Below, piece after piece: positions 28,118 to 36,870 of a DNA stretch of 64,000 nt. A program made the translations under genes and the position numbers. The first letter of the stretch is position 1, and each line of letters opens with the position of its first letter. This stretch comes from Bacteroidota bacterium (GTDB lineage Bacteria; Bacteroidota; Ignavibacteria; UBA10030): assembly GCA_021813905.1 (NCBI GenBank), contig JAKAJH010000003.1, positions 12,967 to 76,966 of the forward strand, in the 5' to 3' direction. A model generated the notes under the pieces. The model did not search any database and was not told the DNA's origin. It worked only from the letters and a program-made list of their open reading frames with translations.

Positions 28118-29686
28118 ATGTCGTATACGAAAGCAGTTTCGCGGATCCTGTCGGCGGTGTTCTCAATCTTCCTGATTGCGAACCTTGCCTTGGGTCAAAA
28201 TCTCAAGCTTGGCGGTAGTGCAACAACGTACGGCGGCACATGGAAAGTGAAAGGCAATATTGACAATACGAACAAGACTGTTGCGGTGACATTCACTGAT
28301 ATCGTTCAACTCACCGGAACGGCAGCTCAGGCGGTCGGCGTGGCGACGAAACCGGATATCAACTTTACGACGCTCACAGCCACCGGTGCTTCAGGGAAGA
28401 CGTTCGCGGTCAACTCGTCGATCGCAACGGCGATTGACATGACCACGGGGACGGGAACGTCGTTTGCGCTCGCGGCCGGCACGAAGCTGACCGTCGTCGG
28501 TGCCGTCAATAATACCGGTACCCAAGGCACGTACGATTTCTCGACTGGCGAAGTGAACTATGCAGGGGCTACCCAGACGGTGTATGGGACGGCGTATGGC
28601 AAGCTGACTGTGAGCGCGGCCGGGACGAAATCTCTTGGAGGAGCGGCGAGCGTCACGACAGCCCTTGGCGTCTCCGCTGGTGATTTGAGCATCGGCGCCA
28701 ATACACTGACCATTGACGGCACCTACACCGTCAACACCGGCAGTTCGGTTATTGGTGGAACGAGCTCCAACATGGTTCTCGGAGGCAATGGTGACCTGCC
28801 GCAATTTGCCGTGACCAATGGACTCAACAACTTCACCCTGAATCGAAACACCAACACCGTCACCCTGTCGAGTCCGCTGTCTGTCGCGGGTGCACTTGCG
28901 CTGAACAATGGTACCCTGGCGGTTGGCACTTCGACCCTGACTTTGAAGGGTGCAGTAAGTGCGGCGGGTTCGGGTGCGTTGACCAGTACTCCCACAGGAA
29001 CGGTCGACTACAATGCTGGTACGCAGACCGTCTTGGCTTCGAACTATGGAAACCTTACTTTCACGGCTGGAAACAAGACACTCCCCTCGACGGGAACGGT
29101 CGGTATTGCCGGTGCATTCTCTCCTGGCCCGGGTACCCCGGTGGTCGCCGGCAGCACGATCGATTTCAACGGTACTGGAACCCAGACCATCCCTGTCTTC
29201 ACGTACAACAACCTCGTGACGGAAGGCGCCGGATCGACGAAGAACGCGGGTGGGAGTCTCTCAATTGCCGGCACGCTTGACAATGGCGGCAGCTTGAATC
29301 AGAATGTCACGCTGAATATGTCGACGTATACCCTGGGCGTGACGGGAGACAACACCGGCGCGACAGTCCAGTTTGGTGGACCCAGCAATGGCGTCCAGTT
29401 CACCACGGGAACGGTCGAGTATAACGCCATTAGCGGTGATCAGATCATTGCAGGCAACGCGAACTACGCGACCAACCGGTATGCCACGCTTCTTCTGAGC
29501 GGTGGCGGGACAAAGACGGTGTCGTCCGGCAACGCGAACGTTGCAGTTGACGGCGGACTCACCGTGGGTTCAACGGTCACGCTCGTTGTTGACCTCGGCA
29601 GGGAACTTCTTGTCGGCTACACCGCCGGCGATCTCACGATTGACGGTACTGTCACGAACAGCGGAACGATCACGGTTGGTCAATAA
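28118..29686 (+). CDS. Secreted beta-strand-repeat protein (522-546 aa)
   Basis: The longest frame starts at ATG 28046, but ATG 28118 gives a clean signal peptide (MSYTKAVSRIL, hydrophobic core, LALGQ) and has AAGGAG at 28105-28110, so it is preferred. The mature protein is almost all Gly, Thr, Asn, Val and Ala, with four clear copies of the family repeat (YGKLTVSAAGTKS, YGNLTFTAGNKT, YNNLVTEGAGSTK, YATLLLSGGGTKT). The C terminus VTNSGTITVGQ resembles those of the two genes before it. The base composition looks less GC-rich than its neighbours. No sorting domain is present. Confidence 0.82.
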   Translation: MSYTKAVSRILSAVFSIFLIANLALGQNLKLGGSATTYGGTWKVKGNIDNTNKTVAVTFTDIVQLTGTAAQAVGVATKPDINFTTLTATGASGKTFAVNSSIATAIDMTTGTGTSFALAAGTKLTVVGAVNNTGTQGTYDFSTGEVNYAGATQTVYGTAYGKLTVSAAGTKSLGGAASVTTALGVSAGDLSIGANTLTIDGTYTVNTGSSVIGGTSSNMVLGGNGDLPQFAVTNGLNNFTLNRNTNTVTLSSPLSVAGALALNNGTLAVGTSTLTLKGAVSAAGSGALTSTPTGTVDYNAGTQTVLASNYGNLTFTAGNKTLPSTGTVGIAGAFSPGPGTPVVAGSTIDFNGTGTQTIPVFTYNNLVTEGAGSTKNAGGSLSIAGTLDNGGSLNQNVTLNMSTYTLGVTGDNTGATVQFGGPSNGVQFTTGTVEYNAISGDQIIAGNANYATNRYATLLLSGGGTKTVSSGNANVAVDGGLTVGSTVTLVVDLGRELLVGYTAGDLTIDGTVTNSGTITVGQ

Positions 29687-30371
29687 GCAGACTGCGGATT
29701 CTCACATAGCATGAAGATGATCGGACCAGCGCGGATATGAACGGTCTCACGCCAGCTCATCCATCCATGGGTGGGTGAGGCGGGGCTTTGGAACCGACCC
29801 GGCTCCGGTCACTGACTTGACATACGAAACGGCTTTGCCGAGCGGGCAATTGCGAAGAGATCGCACAGCATCAAACGATTCCGGTGCTGTGGCGGATCGC
29901 TTCCACAAGCCCGTTTCGGAGCCATTCCTCATCACAGAGGAGTTCCTCTCCTTGCTCCTGTGTGACGCGGGAACTGGCACCCGGACGTGGTCCGGGGAAA
30001 TGCCGTGAGTTCAGATACCTTCACGGGAAGGCGGGTTTTCGCTCCTTCCCGCCTTCCCTTGGGTATTCCGGGAGAGGCAACAGGAGCGGCCAGAACAAGG
30101 ATCTTCGGCTTGTCGATACGAGCGACATATGCATTGACCACAACACCAGTCGGCGGAGACAGAACTCCGCAGACCGGCAGAACACGCGCTTCATCGCTTG
30201 AACCACGACGGTCCGGGATTCTCTGTCCAGACGTGGGTGCACGCATTGAAAACGACCTGGAGCGATTCGTCAGGTTCTTGTGGCCTGGTGGATCGAACGG
30301 CACATAGGATTTCACTCCATATCGGCGGGAGAATGACCGATGACGGGTGACGCACGCCTGTTCATAGTGTC
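29687..30371. other. 685-base gap inside the repeat-protein cluster
   Basis: No open frame here has a plausible product: the candidates are short, Arg/Pro-rich and lack ribosome-binding sites. A perfect 11-bp inverted repeat lies at 30025-30058. A TTGACA at about 29816 lacks a convincing -10 partner. The region probably holds the promoter of the 1366-residue gene, and possibly an unrecognised small RNA, but I cannot support either directly. Confidence 0.5.
30025..30058. repeat. Perfect 11-bp inverted repeat (terminator-like hairpin)
   Basis: GGGAAGGCGGG (30025-30035) is the exact reverse complement of CCCGCCTTCCC (30048-30058), around a 12-base T-rich loop. There is no T run after either arm, so it is a weak intrinsic terminator at best. 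Confidence 0.5.
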
Positions 30372-33300
30372 ATGGGTATATCTGTTCTTGCATCAATCGG
30401 GACCGCAGAGCGGAAACCGGCAAGGGAGCAGTGCAGGGAGAAGTGTACTGAATCGTCGTTCATGAGACGACAACCAACATATCGCAATCGTTCGCGCGGA
30501 CGGCCGCCCTGGCATGTGGTCGTTGGCCTCATCCTCGCGCTGACCGCGCTGTTCGGCGTTGACGCGAGCGGGCAGAATGTCATTGCCCGTGGCCGGATCA
30601 CGAACAATGGAACGTTCCGCATCCAGGGTAACTCCCAGGGCATGTCCGGGAGTCTGAACGGCACGTTTGAGTACTTTGGCGGCAACCAGTCGATCGCCGG
30701 CCAGTCGTACCAGACCCTGCTGCTGAGCGGAACCGGCACGAAGTCGGCCGACAGCAGTATCACGGTCTTCCAGCACGTGACGGTGGCCCCGGCGGTGACG
30801 CTGCAAATGCAGCCCGGTGCCGTACTCCGTCTTGACGCAGCGGGCGGGCGGCTCACCGAGAACGGCTACGTCAGCGGCAAGCTGGAGAAATCGGAACAGC
30901 TCGCGACCGCATCGGCATCGACCGACTTCGGAGGGATCGGTCTGTCCGTCCGGTTGGGTGCGCAAACGCCCGGCTTGACCACGGTGGAACGGATCTCCGG
31001 AACCGCGACCGTCGTGAACGGCAAGTCGTCGATCCGCCGGCAGTTCGTTGTCACTCCGGCCGTGCTGTCGACAAGGTTCGACACGCTCCGGTTCTCGTAC
31101 GCTTCAGATGAGGTGACGGGTCAGGATACCGCGTCGCTTGATCTGTGGCGTTCGATCGACGGAGGAACGACCTGGCGGCGGCAGCATACCGTGCGTGACG
31201 GAACGGCGAAGACGCTCTTCCGGCGGGGGATCCCGCTCGCCGGTATGTGGACGGCGGCGGACTCCGGGAATATCATCGGCCGACCGAACTACGAATGGGA
31301 TCCGGATTCACTCTGGCGGGTGACTCCAGATTCCGTCCGCGGACGGGTCGGTCGCATCCTCGACGCGTTCATCGCTCGAGTGTCCGACGTGTACGGCAAT
31401 CCGGTTGCGGGCGTCCCCGTGACCTTCCGTGTCGTCTCCACACCCACAGGTGCGATCGGCGCATCGCTGACGCAGGTTTCGGCCGTGACGGACTCGCTCG
31501 GCAACGCATCCACCCAGCTCACCCTCGGAAATCTCCGCGGCGACTATGCCGTCGAAGCGAAGGTAATTTCCGGATCGGCTCCGCCGACCGCGTTCCACGC
31601 CCATGCGGATCCGGGTGCGGTCGCACTGCCGATCGCGGCCGGCAATCTCCAGACCGACTCCATCCGCACGGTCCTGCCGACGGCACTCAGCGTCGTCGCG
31701 AAGGATTCGGCTGGCATCGGTGTGCAGGGCATCCCGGTGGCATTCACAGTCATTCAGGCACCGGCAGGAGCGACCGGTCAGCAGTTCGTCAGCGTCTCGG
31801 ATACAACGGATTCCGTCGGCGTGGCGCATGCGTCGTTCCGCTTTGGTACGAAAGCAGGGACGTACGTGATCCGGGCGGTATCGGCGGAGATCCCGGGCGA
31901 CTCCGCGACCTTCCAACTGACGGCTACGCACGGTGCACCGGCGCTGGCCTGGAAGGACAACGTGGCGCGGCAGGATACGATCGGCACAACGCTTGTACCG
32001 TTCGTTTATACAGTGACTGACGGCGACACGAATGCGGTGCCCGGCCGGACCGTGCAGTTCGCCGTTGCACAACGACCGGCGGGAGCAGTCGGCGATTCGC
32101 TGCTGACCGTCTCCGCGACGACCGATTCGCTCGGTCGTGCCGTTGCGACATTCCGGCTTGGTACGAAGGTTGGCACGTATGTCGTGAATGCTGCCGATGC
32201 GGGACTTCCGAATTCGATCCGCGCGTTCTCTGTCACGGCCAGGCCCGGTCTCCCGGCCTTCGGGCTTGCAGTCGTGCCCGCACGGGCCGACACGATCGGT
32301 GCGTTGCTGGCGCCGTTCACCGTGCGCATTGCCGATCGCGGCGACAATCCGGTAAGTGGTGTGCCGATGATATTTGCGTTCGCCGGCACGCCGGCCGGAA
32401 CGGCGGGCGATTCGCTGCTTGTCCTTCGGGCACAAACCGACACGCTGGGTCTTGCAGCGGTGCAGGTGCGTCTGGGCGACAAGGCGGGGGACTATTCTGT
32501 CCGCGCGACGTCGACGGCCATACCGGGTTATGCCGGCGTGGAGCTCTTCCGGGCCCAACCGGGCATGCCGGCGTCCGTCGTGGTGAACTCCGGTGCGAAC
32601 CAGTCAAAGAGCATCCTGCAGCCGCTCGATTCGCTGATCGCGGTCCGGCTGACGGATCGTGCAGCCAATGCCATTCCGCTCGACTCCGTGGAATTCCGGA
32701 TCATCGGCGCACCGGCGGGCGCGACCGGACAGGTACTGAGCTCTTCGATGGCCGTCACCGATTCGTCGGGATTGGCGTCCACGCAACTGATGCTGGGAAC
32801 GAAGACCGGCACGTATGAAGTGCTGGCCCGCTCGGTACGCCGCGCGGGTGTATTCGTGTCCATCGGCGCGACGGCGCGCAACGGTGTTGCGGCGCACATC
32901 GACACGAGCGGCATCGGGGTGCCGACGCAGCCGATCCTGACGGTGCTGAATACGCCGTTCACGGTGCGGATCACGGACGTGGGTGGAAACGCGGTTCCTC
33001 GAGCCTCTGTCACGTTCTCGATTGCCGGACGGCCGGCGGGTGCCGTTAAGGATTCCATTCTCACCTCGACGGCGCTGACCGATTCGACGGGTGAGGCGCG
33101 CACGGTTCTGCTTCTCGGCACGAAGGTCGGTGATTATCTCGTACAGGCGGTTACGGCGGATCTGCCGGGTGACACCGTACAGTTCCGGGCTCGTGCCACG
33201 GTCGGGGCCCCGTCGGCGTTCGTTGCGCTTGCGGGCGCAGGGCAGAGAGCCCAGATCGGCGATCGTCTCCAGGCGTTTACGGTCCACGTCGTGGATGTCG

Positions 33301-34472
33301 GCGAGAATCCGGTCCCGAACGCCGCCGTTGCATTCCGCATTGTGGAACGCCCGGCGCTGGCCAGCGGCGACTCGCTCACGGTGACGACGGCGAAGACCGA
33401 TTCTGCCGGAAGGGCCTCGACAGTCATGGTGCTCGGCAGCCGTCCCGGTCGCTACACCGTACAGGCGTCCGGCACGGGCGTGCGTGACACATCGTTCGCG
33501 GCCGAGGCGATCTTCGTTCTGGCGGATGTCAACAACGACAATTACCAGAACATCGGCGACCTGACGGCAATCATCGACCACATCCTCGGCCGCCGTATCC
33601 TGACAGGATATGATTTCATCAAGGCGGACATCGACAACAACGGCGTTGTGGATGTGCGCGACGCGTTGCGATGCCGTGACAGTCTCCTTGTCGGCGCCTG
33701 GAATCCCGTCTACAATTGGACGACGCAGACGTATCTTGGCAAGAAGTCCGGCGCGATGGCCGCTGCTGCATCCGATCCGCCGGAGAACTCCGGTGACGGC
33801 AACGCTGCGGTCAAATCTGAATTGCAGCGCACACACATCGGAGCGCGATTCTACCTCCGCAACTCCGTGCCGATCAAGGGCTTGCAGGCGACGGTGTTCC
33901 TGAAGCATCCGGCGGATATCGACACGGTCGATCTTGTCTTCCCGTCAGCCAAGATGATGAACGTGAGTGTCCGGAGCGTGGGGAACGAGGTGCACATGGT
34001 GCTGTTCAACTTCTCCAACACGCCGATCCAGGCGGATACCGGCGCTCCCGTGTTCCGGCTCCCGCTGAAGCTCTCGTCACTCTCGGATATCGACTCGATC
34101 CGTGTGGTGGCCAGCGTGGATACGAATGTGGCATCTCTGGTGCCGTCTGCCACCGAGGATCTGACAAATTCACTGCCGGTCAACTGGACGCTGTATCAGA
34201 ACTATCCCAATCCGTTCAACTCGAGCACGACGATCGAATTTGACGTGCCCGAAGTGGTCGGCAAAGTGCCGCGGCTCGCGGTGCAGATCTTCGACCTGCT
34301 CGGTCGCAAAGTCATCACGATCGAGAAAGGCAACTACGATGCCGGCATGCGCTATCGCGTGGTGTGGGACGGCCGGAACGAGGCCGGCGAACACGTGGCG
34401 TCGGGGGTATACTTCTATCGGTTGCTTGCGGGTGATTACGTGAGCACCAAGAAAATGGTGCTGCTGAAATAA
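30372..34472 (+). CDS. T9SS-secreted Ig-like repeat protein with dockerin-like domain and type A sorting domain (1366 aa)
   Basis: ATG 30372 opens the frame; ATG 30462 (MRRQPT) fits better before the signal peptide (VVVGLILALTALFGVDASGQ). Residues about 67-178 repeat the beta-strand motif of the upstream genes (ITNNGTF, YQTLLLSGTGTKS). Seven Ig-like (Big_1 type) repeats of about 105 residues follow (316-1047), each with PAGAxGDSL, TDSxGxA and LGTKxGxY. A dockerin-like pair of calcium loops (DVNNDNYQNIGD, DIDNNGVVDVRD; about 1050-1107) and a cohesin-like stretch (about 1149-1243) precede the T9SS domain (1273-1366: YQNYPNPFN, FDLLGRKV, KKMVLLK). It should be exported by T9SS and anchored or released at the surface. 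Confidence 0.92.
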   Translation: MGISVLASIGTAERKPAREQCREKCTESSFMRRQPTYRNRSRGRPPWHVVVGLILALTALFGVDASGQNVIARGRITNNGTFRIQGNSQGMSGSLNGTFEYFGGNQSIAGQSYQTLLLSGTGTKSADSSITVFQHVTVAPAVTLQMQPGAVLRLDAAGGRLTENGYVSGKLEKSEQLATASASTDFGGIGLSVRLGAQTPGLTTVERISGTATVVNGKSSIRRQFVVTPAVLSTRFDTLRFSYASDEVTGQDTASLDLWRSIDGGTTWRRQHTVRDGTAKTLFRRGIPLAGMWTAADSGNIIGRPNYEWDPDSLWRVTPDSVRGRVGRILDAFIARVSDVYGNPVAGVPVTFRVVSTPTGAIGASLTQVSAVTDSLGNASTQLTLGNLRGDYAVEAKVISGSAPPTAFHAHADPGAVALPIAAGNLQTDSIRTVLPTALSVVAKDSAGIGVQGIPVAFTVIQAPAGATGQQFVSVSDTTDSVGVAHASFRFGTKAGTYVIRAVSAEIPGDSATFQLTATHGAPALAWKDNVARQDTIGTTLVPFVYTVTDGDTNAVPGRTVQFAVAQRPAGAVGDSLLTVSATTDSLGRAVATFRLGTKVGTYVVNAADAGLPNSIRAFSVTARPGLPAFGLAVVPARADTIGALLAPFTVRIADRGDNPVSGVPMIFAFAGTPAGTAGDSLLVLRAQTDTLGLAAVQVRLGDKAGDYSVRATSTAIPGYAGVELFRAQPGMPASVVVNSGANQSKSILQPLDSLIAVRLTDRAANAIPLDSVEFRIIGAPAGATGQVLSSSMAVTDSSGLASTQLMLGTKTGTYEVLARSVRRAGVFVSIGATARNGVAAHIDTSGIGVPTQPILTVLNTPFTVRITDVGGNAVPRASVTFSIAGRPAGAVKDSILTSTALTDSTGEARTVLLLGTKVGDYLVQAVTADLPGDTVQFRARATVGAPSAFVALAGAGQRAQIGDRLQAFTVHVVDVGENPVPNAAVAFRIVERPALASGDSLTVTTAKTDSAGRASTVMVLGSRPGRYTVQASGTGVRDTSFAAEAIFVLADVNNDNYQNIGDLTAIIDHILGRRILTGYDFIKADIDNNGVVDVRDALRCRDSLLVGAWNPVYNWTTQTYLGKKSGAMAAAASDPPENSGDGNAAVKSELQRTHIGARFYLRNSVPIKGLQATVFLKHPADIDTVDLVFPSAKMMNVSVRSVGNEVHMVLFNFSNTPIQADTGAPVFRLPLKLSSLSDIDSIRVVASVDTNVASLVPSATEDLTNSLPVNWTLYQNYPNPFNSSTTIEFDVPEVVGKVPRLAVQIFDLLGRKVITIEKGNYDAGMRYRVVWDGRNEAGEHVASGVYFYRLLAGDYVSTKKMVLLK

Positions 34473-34482
34473 GGACTCTTCC

Positions 34483-35247
34483 GTGCACGAACGGATGAAG
34501 AATGCTCGGTGGTTCTGGATCCCGGTGCTGATCGCGGCCATTGTCTTCGGCGCTGCGGGATGTGCCACAGGCCGGCCGTACACCGCCGGGCAGGGGGGAA
34601 AGTACCGGTACACGTATCGGATGGTGAAGCCCGTCCGGAGCGACGATCTGCTCTTCCAGGACGACAGCCTCGTCGTTCAGTTCAAGTTCGACGAAGCGGC
34701 GATCCGTTTCCAGATGCAAAATCTCGCGCGATCCGACCTCCGGGTGAACTGGGCGAAGATGTCGATCGGTGTGAACGACCGGTTCTTCGCAGTCCGCCAC
34801 TCCGCGACGCTGTACTCGGACAGCAGTTCCTCCGGTCTCTCCGAGTTGATCCCGTCATACGGGTATATCCGCGATCTGGCGATTCCGCAGCCGAACGTCT
34901 TCTTCGACGGCAACCGATGGAGTGAAGCGGATCTGTTCCCGACGACGGACGGCAACTCGCCCGCAACGCGGGACTCGATCCTGCACAGCGCGGGACAGCG
35001 TGTGAGTCTCATCCTTCCACTGCAGTTCGGGAGTGCGGAGAAGGACTACCGGTTCGACTTCGAAGTGGCATTTGTGAATCGAATTGCGTGGAAGGACTAC
35101 CAGCCTCTTCAGCGAATCCCGCCACCCCCGGCTCCGCAGCAATCTCAATCCTCGATCGATCAGATGACGGCGGCGCTCATCGTGGTCGGTGTGCTCGGCT
35201 TTGCCGCGTATCTGATCACGCTGAAGAAGAATCCGCCGACGGAATAG
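34483..35247 (+). CDS. Lipoprotein with a C-terminal transmembrane helix
   Basis: This 254-residue protein (from GTG 34483; ATG 34495 is an alternative) has a lipoprotein signal with lipobox AAGC, giving lipidation at Cys27 or Cys23 depending on the start. A soluble domain (about 45-205) is followed by a proline/glutamine-rich spacer (PPPPAPQQSQ). A second hydrophobic helix (about 225-245: IVVGVLGFAAYLI) comes near the end. A lipid anchor and a C-terminal helix in one protein is unusual. It starts 11 bases after the T9SS cargo gene and may be cotranscribed with it. No family was recognised. Confidence 0.75.
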   Translation: MHERMKNARWFWIPVLIAAIVFGAAGCATGRPYTAGQGGKYRYTYRMVKPVRSDDLLFQDDSLVVQFKFDEAAIRFQMQNLARSDLRVNWAKMSIGVNDRFFAVRHSATLYSDSSSSGLSELIPSYGYIRDLAIPQPNVFFDGNRWSEADLFPTTDGNSPATRDSILHSAGQRVSLILPLQFGSAEKDYRFDFEVAFVNRIAWKDYQPLQRIPPPPAPQQSQSSIDQMTAALIVVGVLGFAAYLITLKKNPPTE

Positions 35248-35405
35248 GCCGCACCGTCCGGCCTTCATCGCCCTCGCCCGGAGGAATCAACGCGGGGTCC
35301 GCCCCTCTGCGACCACGCTCACCATTCCGGACCGCACGATTGCCGTAACGGGACATTGCCCATGCATCGGGGGGCGTTCCGGCGGCAGATCATCCTGCCC
35401 GTTCA

Positions 35406-35434
35406 TTGATTCTGCCGGTTCTTCTTTCTACTTT
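35406..35434 (+). promoter_or_regulatory. Sigma-70-like promoter for the beta-CASP nuclease operon
   Basis: TTGATT (35406-35411) and TACTTT (35429-35434) are 17 bases apart, about 30 bases before the gene start. The -10 region TACTTTG also resembles the TANNTTTG element of Bacteroidota promoters. Confidence 0.55.
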
Positions 35435-35463
35435 GCACGCGGTGTCACATCTCATGGGAACTC

Positions 35464-36870
35464 ATGGCCAATCTCTCGATTCGATTCCTCGGCGCGGCGC
35501 AGACCGTCACCGGCTCAATGCATCTGCTGTCTCTCGACGGGCGGCGTGTCCTTCTGGATTGCGGACTCTTTCAGGGCAAGCGCTCTGAGTCGTTCGCACG
35601 AAACCGCAATTTTGATTTTGACCCGACGCAGCTCGATGCCGTTGTACTCTCACACGCGCACATCGATCATGCGGGGAATCTGCCGAATCTTGTCCGGAAC
35701 GGATATCGCGGTCCCATCTATTGTACAGCGGCGACCAGAGATCTGTGCAACGTGATGCTGTTCGACAGCGCATACATCCAGGAGAGAGATGTCGCGTATC
35801 TCAACAAGAAGCACCGCAAATTGCATCAGCCGGAGGTCGAACCGCTGTACACGGTCGACGATGCGCGGCGCGCGATGGAGCAATTCGTCGGCGTGGGGTA
35901 TCACCAGCCCTTCCGCGTCACGGAGGGGGTGACAGCCACATTCTCCGACGCCGGACATATTCTCGGATCAGCGGTGACGCTCTATGAGATCGCGAATGGT
36001 GCGACCCCGATCCGCCTCGGCTTCACGGGAGACCTCGGACGGAAGAATTCGCCGATCATCAGAGATCCGGAGTCGCTCGGGGCGGTCGACTATCTGATGA
36101 TGGAAAGCACGTATGGCGGCAGGATCCACGAGCCGATCACGGGAATGAAAGCCTCCTTGCGTGACGTTATCGGCCGCACGATCACCCGGGGCGGCAAGGT
36201 CATCATTCCGGCCTTCAGCATCGAACGCACGCAGGAACTGGTCTACTCGCTCTTCGAGCTGTTCGACGACGGTTCTCTCCCGGCCATTCCGGTCTTCGTC
36301 GATAGCCCGCTGGCGGTCAATGCCACGGATGTCTTCCGCATGCACCCGGAATGCTTTGACGACGAGACGATCGCTCATCTGCACGCGAATGAGGATCCGT
36401 TCGGCTTCGGACGGCTGACGTACATCCGCGACGTCGAGAGCTCGAAGCGACTCAACGACATCAAGACGCCGTGTATCATCATCGCCGCGTCCGGCATGTG
36501 CGAAGCCGGCCGGATCCTGCATCATCTCGCGAACAACGTGACCGACCCCGGGAATACGGTGATGATCGTTGGCTATCAGGCTGAGCATACGCTGGGCCGG
36601 CGCATCGCGGAACGTCAGCCGGAAATCAAGATCTTCGGCGAGATGTATCCGCTGAAGGCCGAGGTGGCGGTGATGCATGCGTTTTCGGCGCACGCCGGGC
36701 AGGATGAGCTGGCAGGATATGTGAACGGACTTGACCGGAAGCGCCTTCGGTCGATCTTCCTGGTCCACGGCGATCCCGATCAGGCGCAGGCGCTGGAAGG
36801 GGTCCTGCGCGCGGACGGATTCGACCACGTGCACATCCCTGAACGCGGCGAAACGGTGACGCTCGCATGA
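35464..36870 (+). CDS. MBL-fold beta-CASP ribonuclease-like protein
   Basis: This 468-residue metallo-beta-lactamase-fold protein has the zinc motif SHAHIDH (His64, His66, Asp68, His69). Further metal ligands lie in FSDAGHILGSA and in HAFSAHAGQDEL. The segment PAFSIERTQEL and the IIAASGMCEAGR signature define the beta-CASP and RMMBL parts found in RNA-processing exonucleases related to CPSF73/YSH1. Length fits the bacterial family. It overlaps the next gene by four bases, starting a three-gene coupled operon. Confidence 0.9.
   Translation: MANLSIRFLGAAQTVTGSMHLLSLDGRRVLLDCGLFQGKRSESFARNRNFDFDPTQLDAVVLSHAHIDHAGNLPNLVRNGYRGPIYCTAATRDLCNVMLFDSAYIQERDVAYLNKKHRKLHQPEVEPLYTVDDARRAMEQFVGVGYHQPFRVTEGVTATFSDAGHILGSAVTLYEIANGATPIRLGFTGDLGRKNSPIIRDPESLGAVDYLMMESTYGGRIHEPITGMKASLRDVIGRTITRGGKVIIPAFSIERTQELVYSLFELFDDGSLPAIPVFVDSPLAVNATDVFRMHPECFDDETIAHLHANEDPFGFGRLTYIRDVESSKRLNDIKTPCIIIAASGMCEAGRILHHLANNVTDPGNTVMIVGYQAEHTLGRRIAERQPEIKIFGEMYPLKAEVAVMHAFSAHAGQDELAGYVNGLDRKRLRSIFLVHGDPDQAQALEGVLRADGFDHVHIPERGETVTLA

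Noticed and set aside
18253-34472. Repetitive DNA that might be a CRISPR array or mobile repeat.
   Set aside because: Repeats are diverged, codon-phased and encode beta-strand motifs; no constant direct repeat with spacers is seen.
35246-35264. AGGCCG/CGGCCT hairpin after the lipoprotein gene as a terminator.
   Set aside because: Only six base pairs with no T run.
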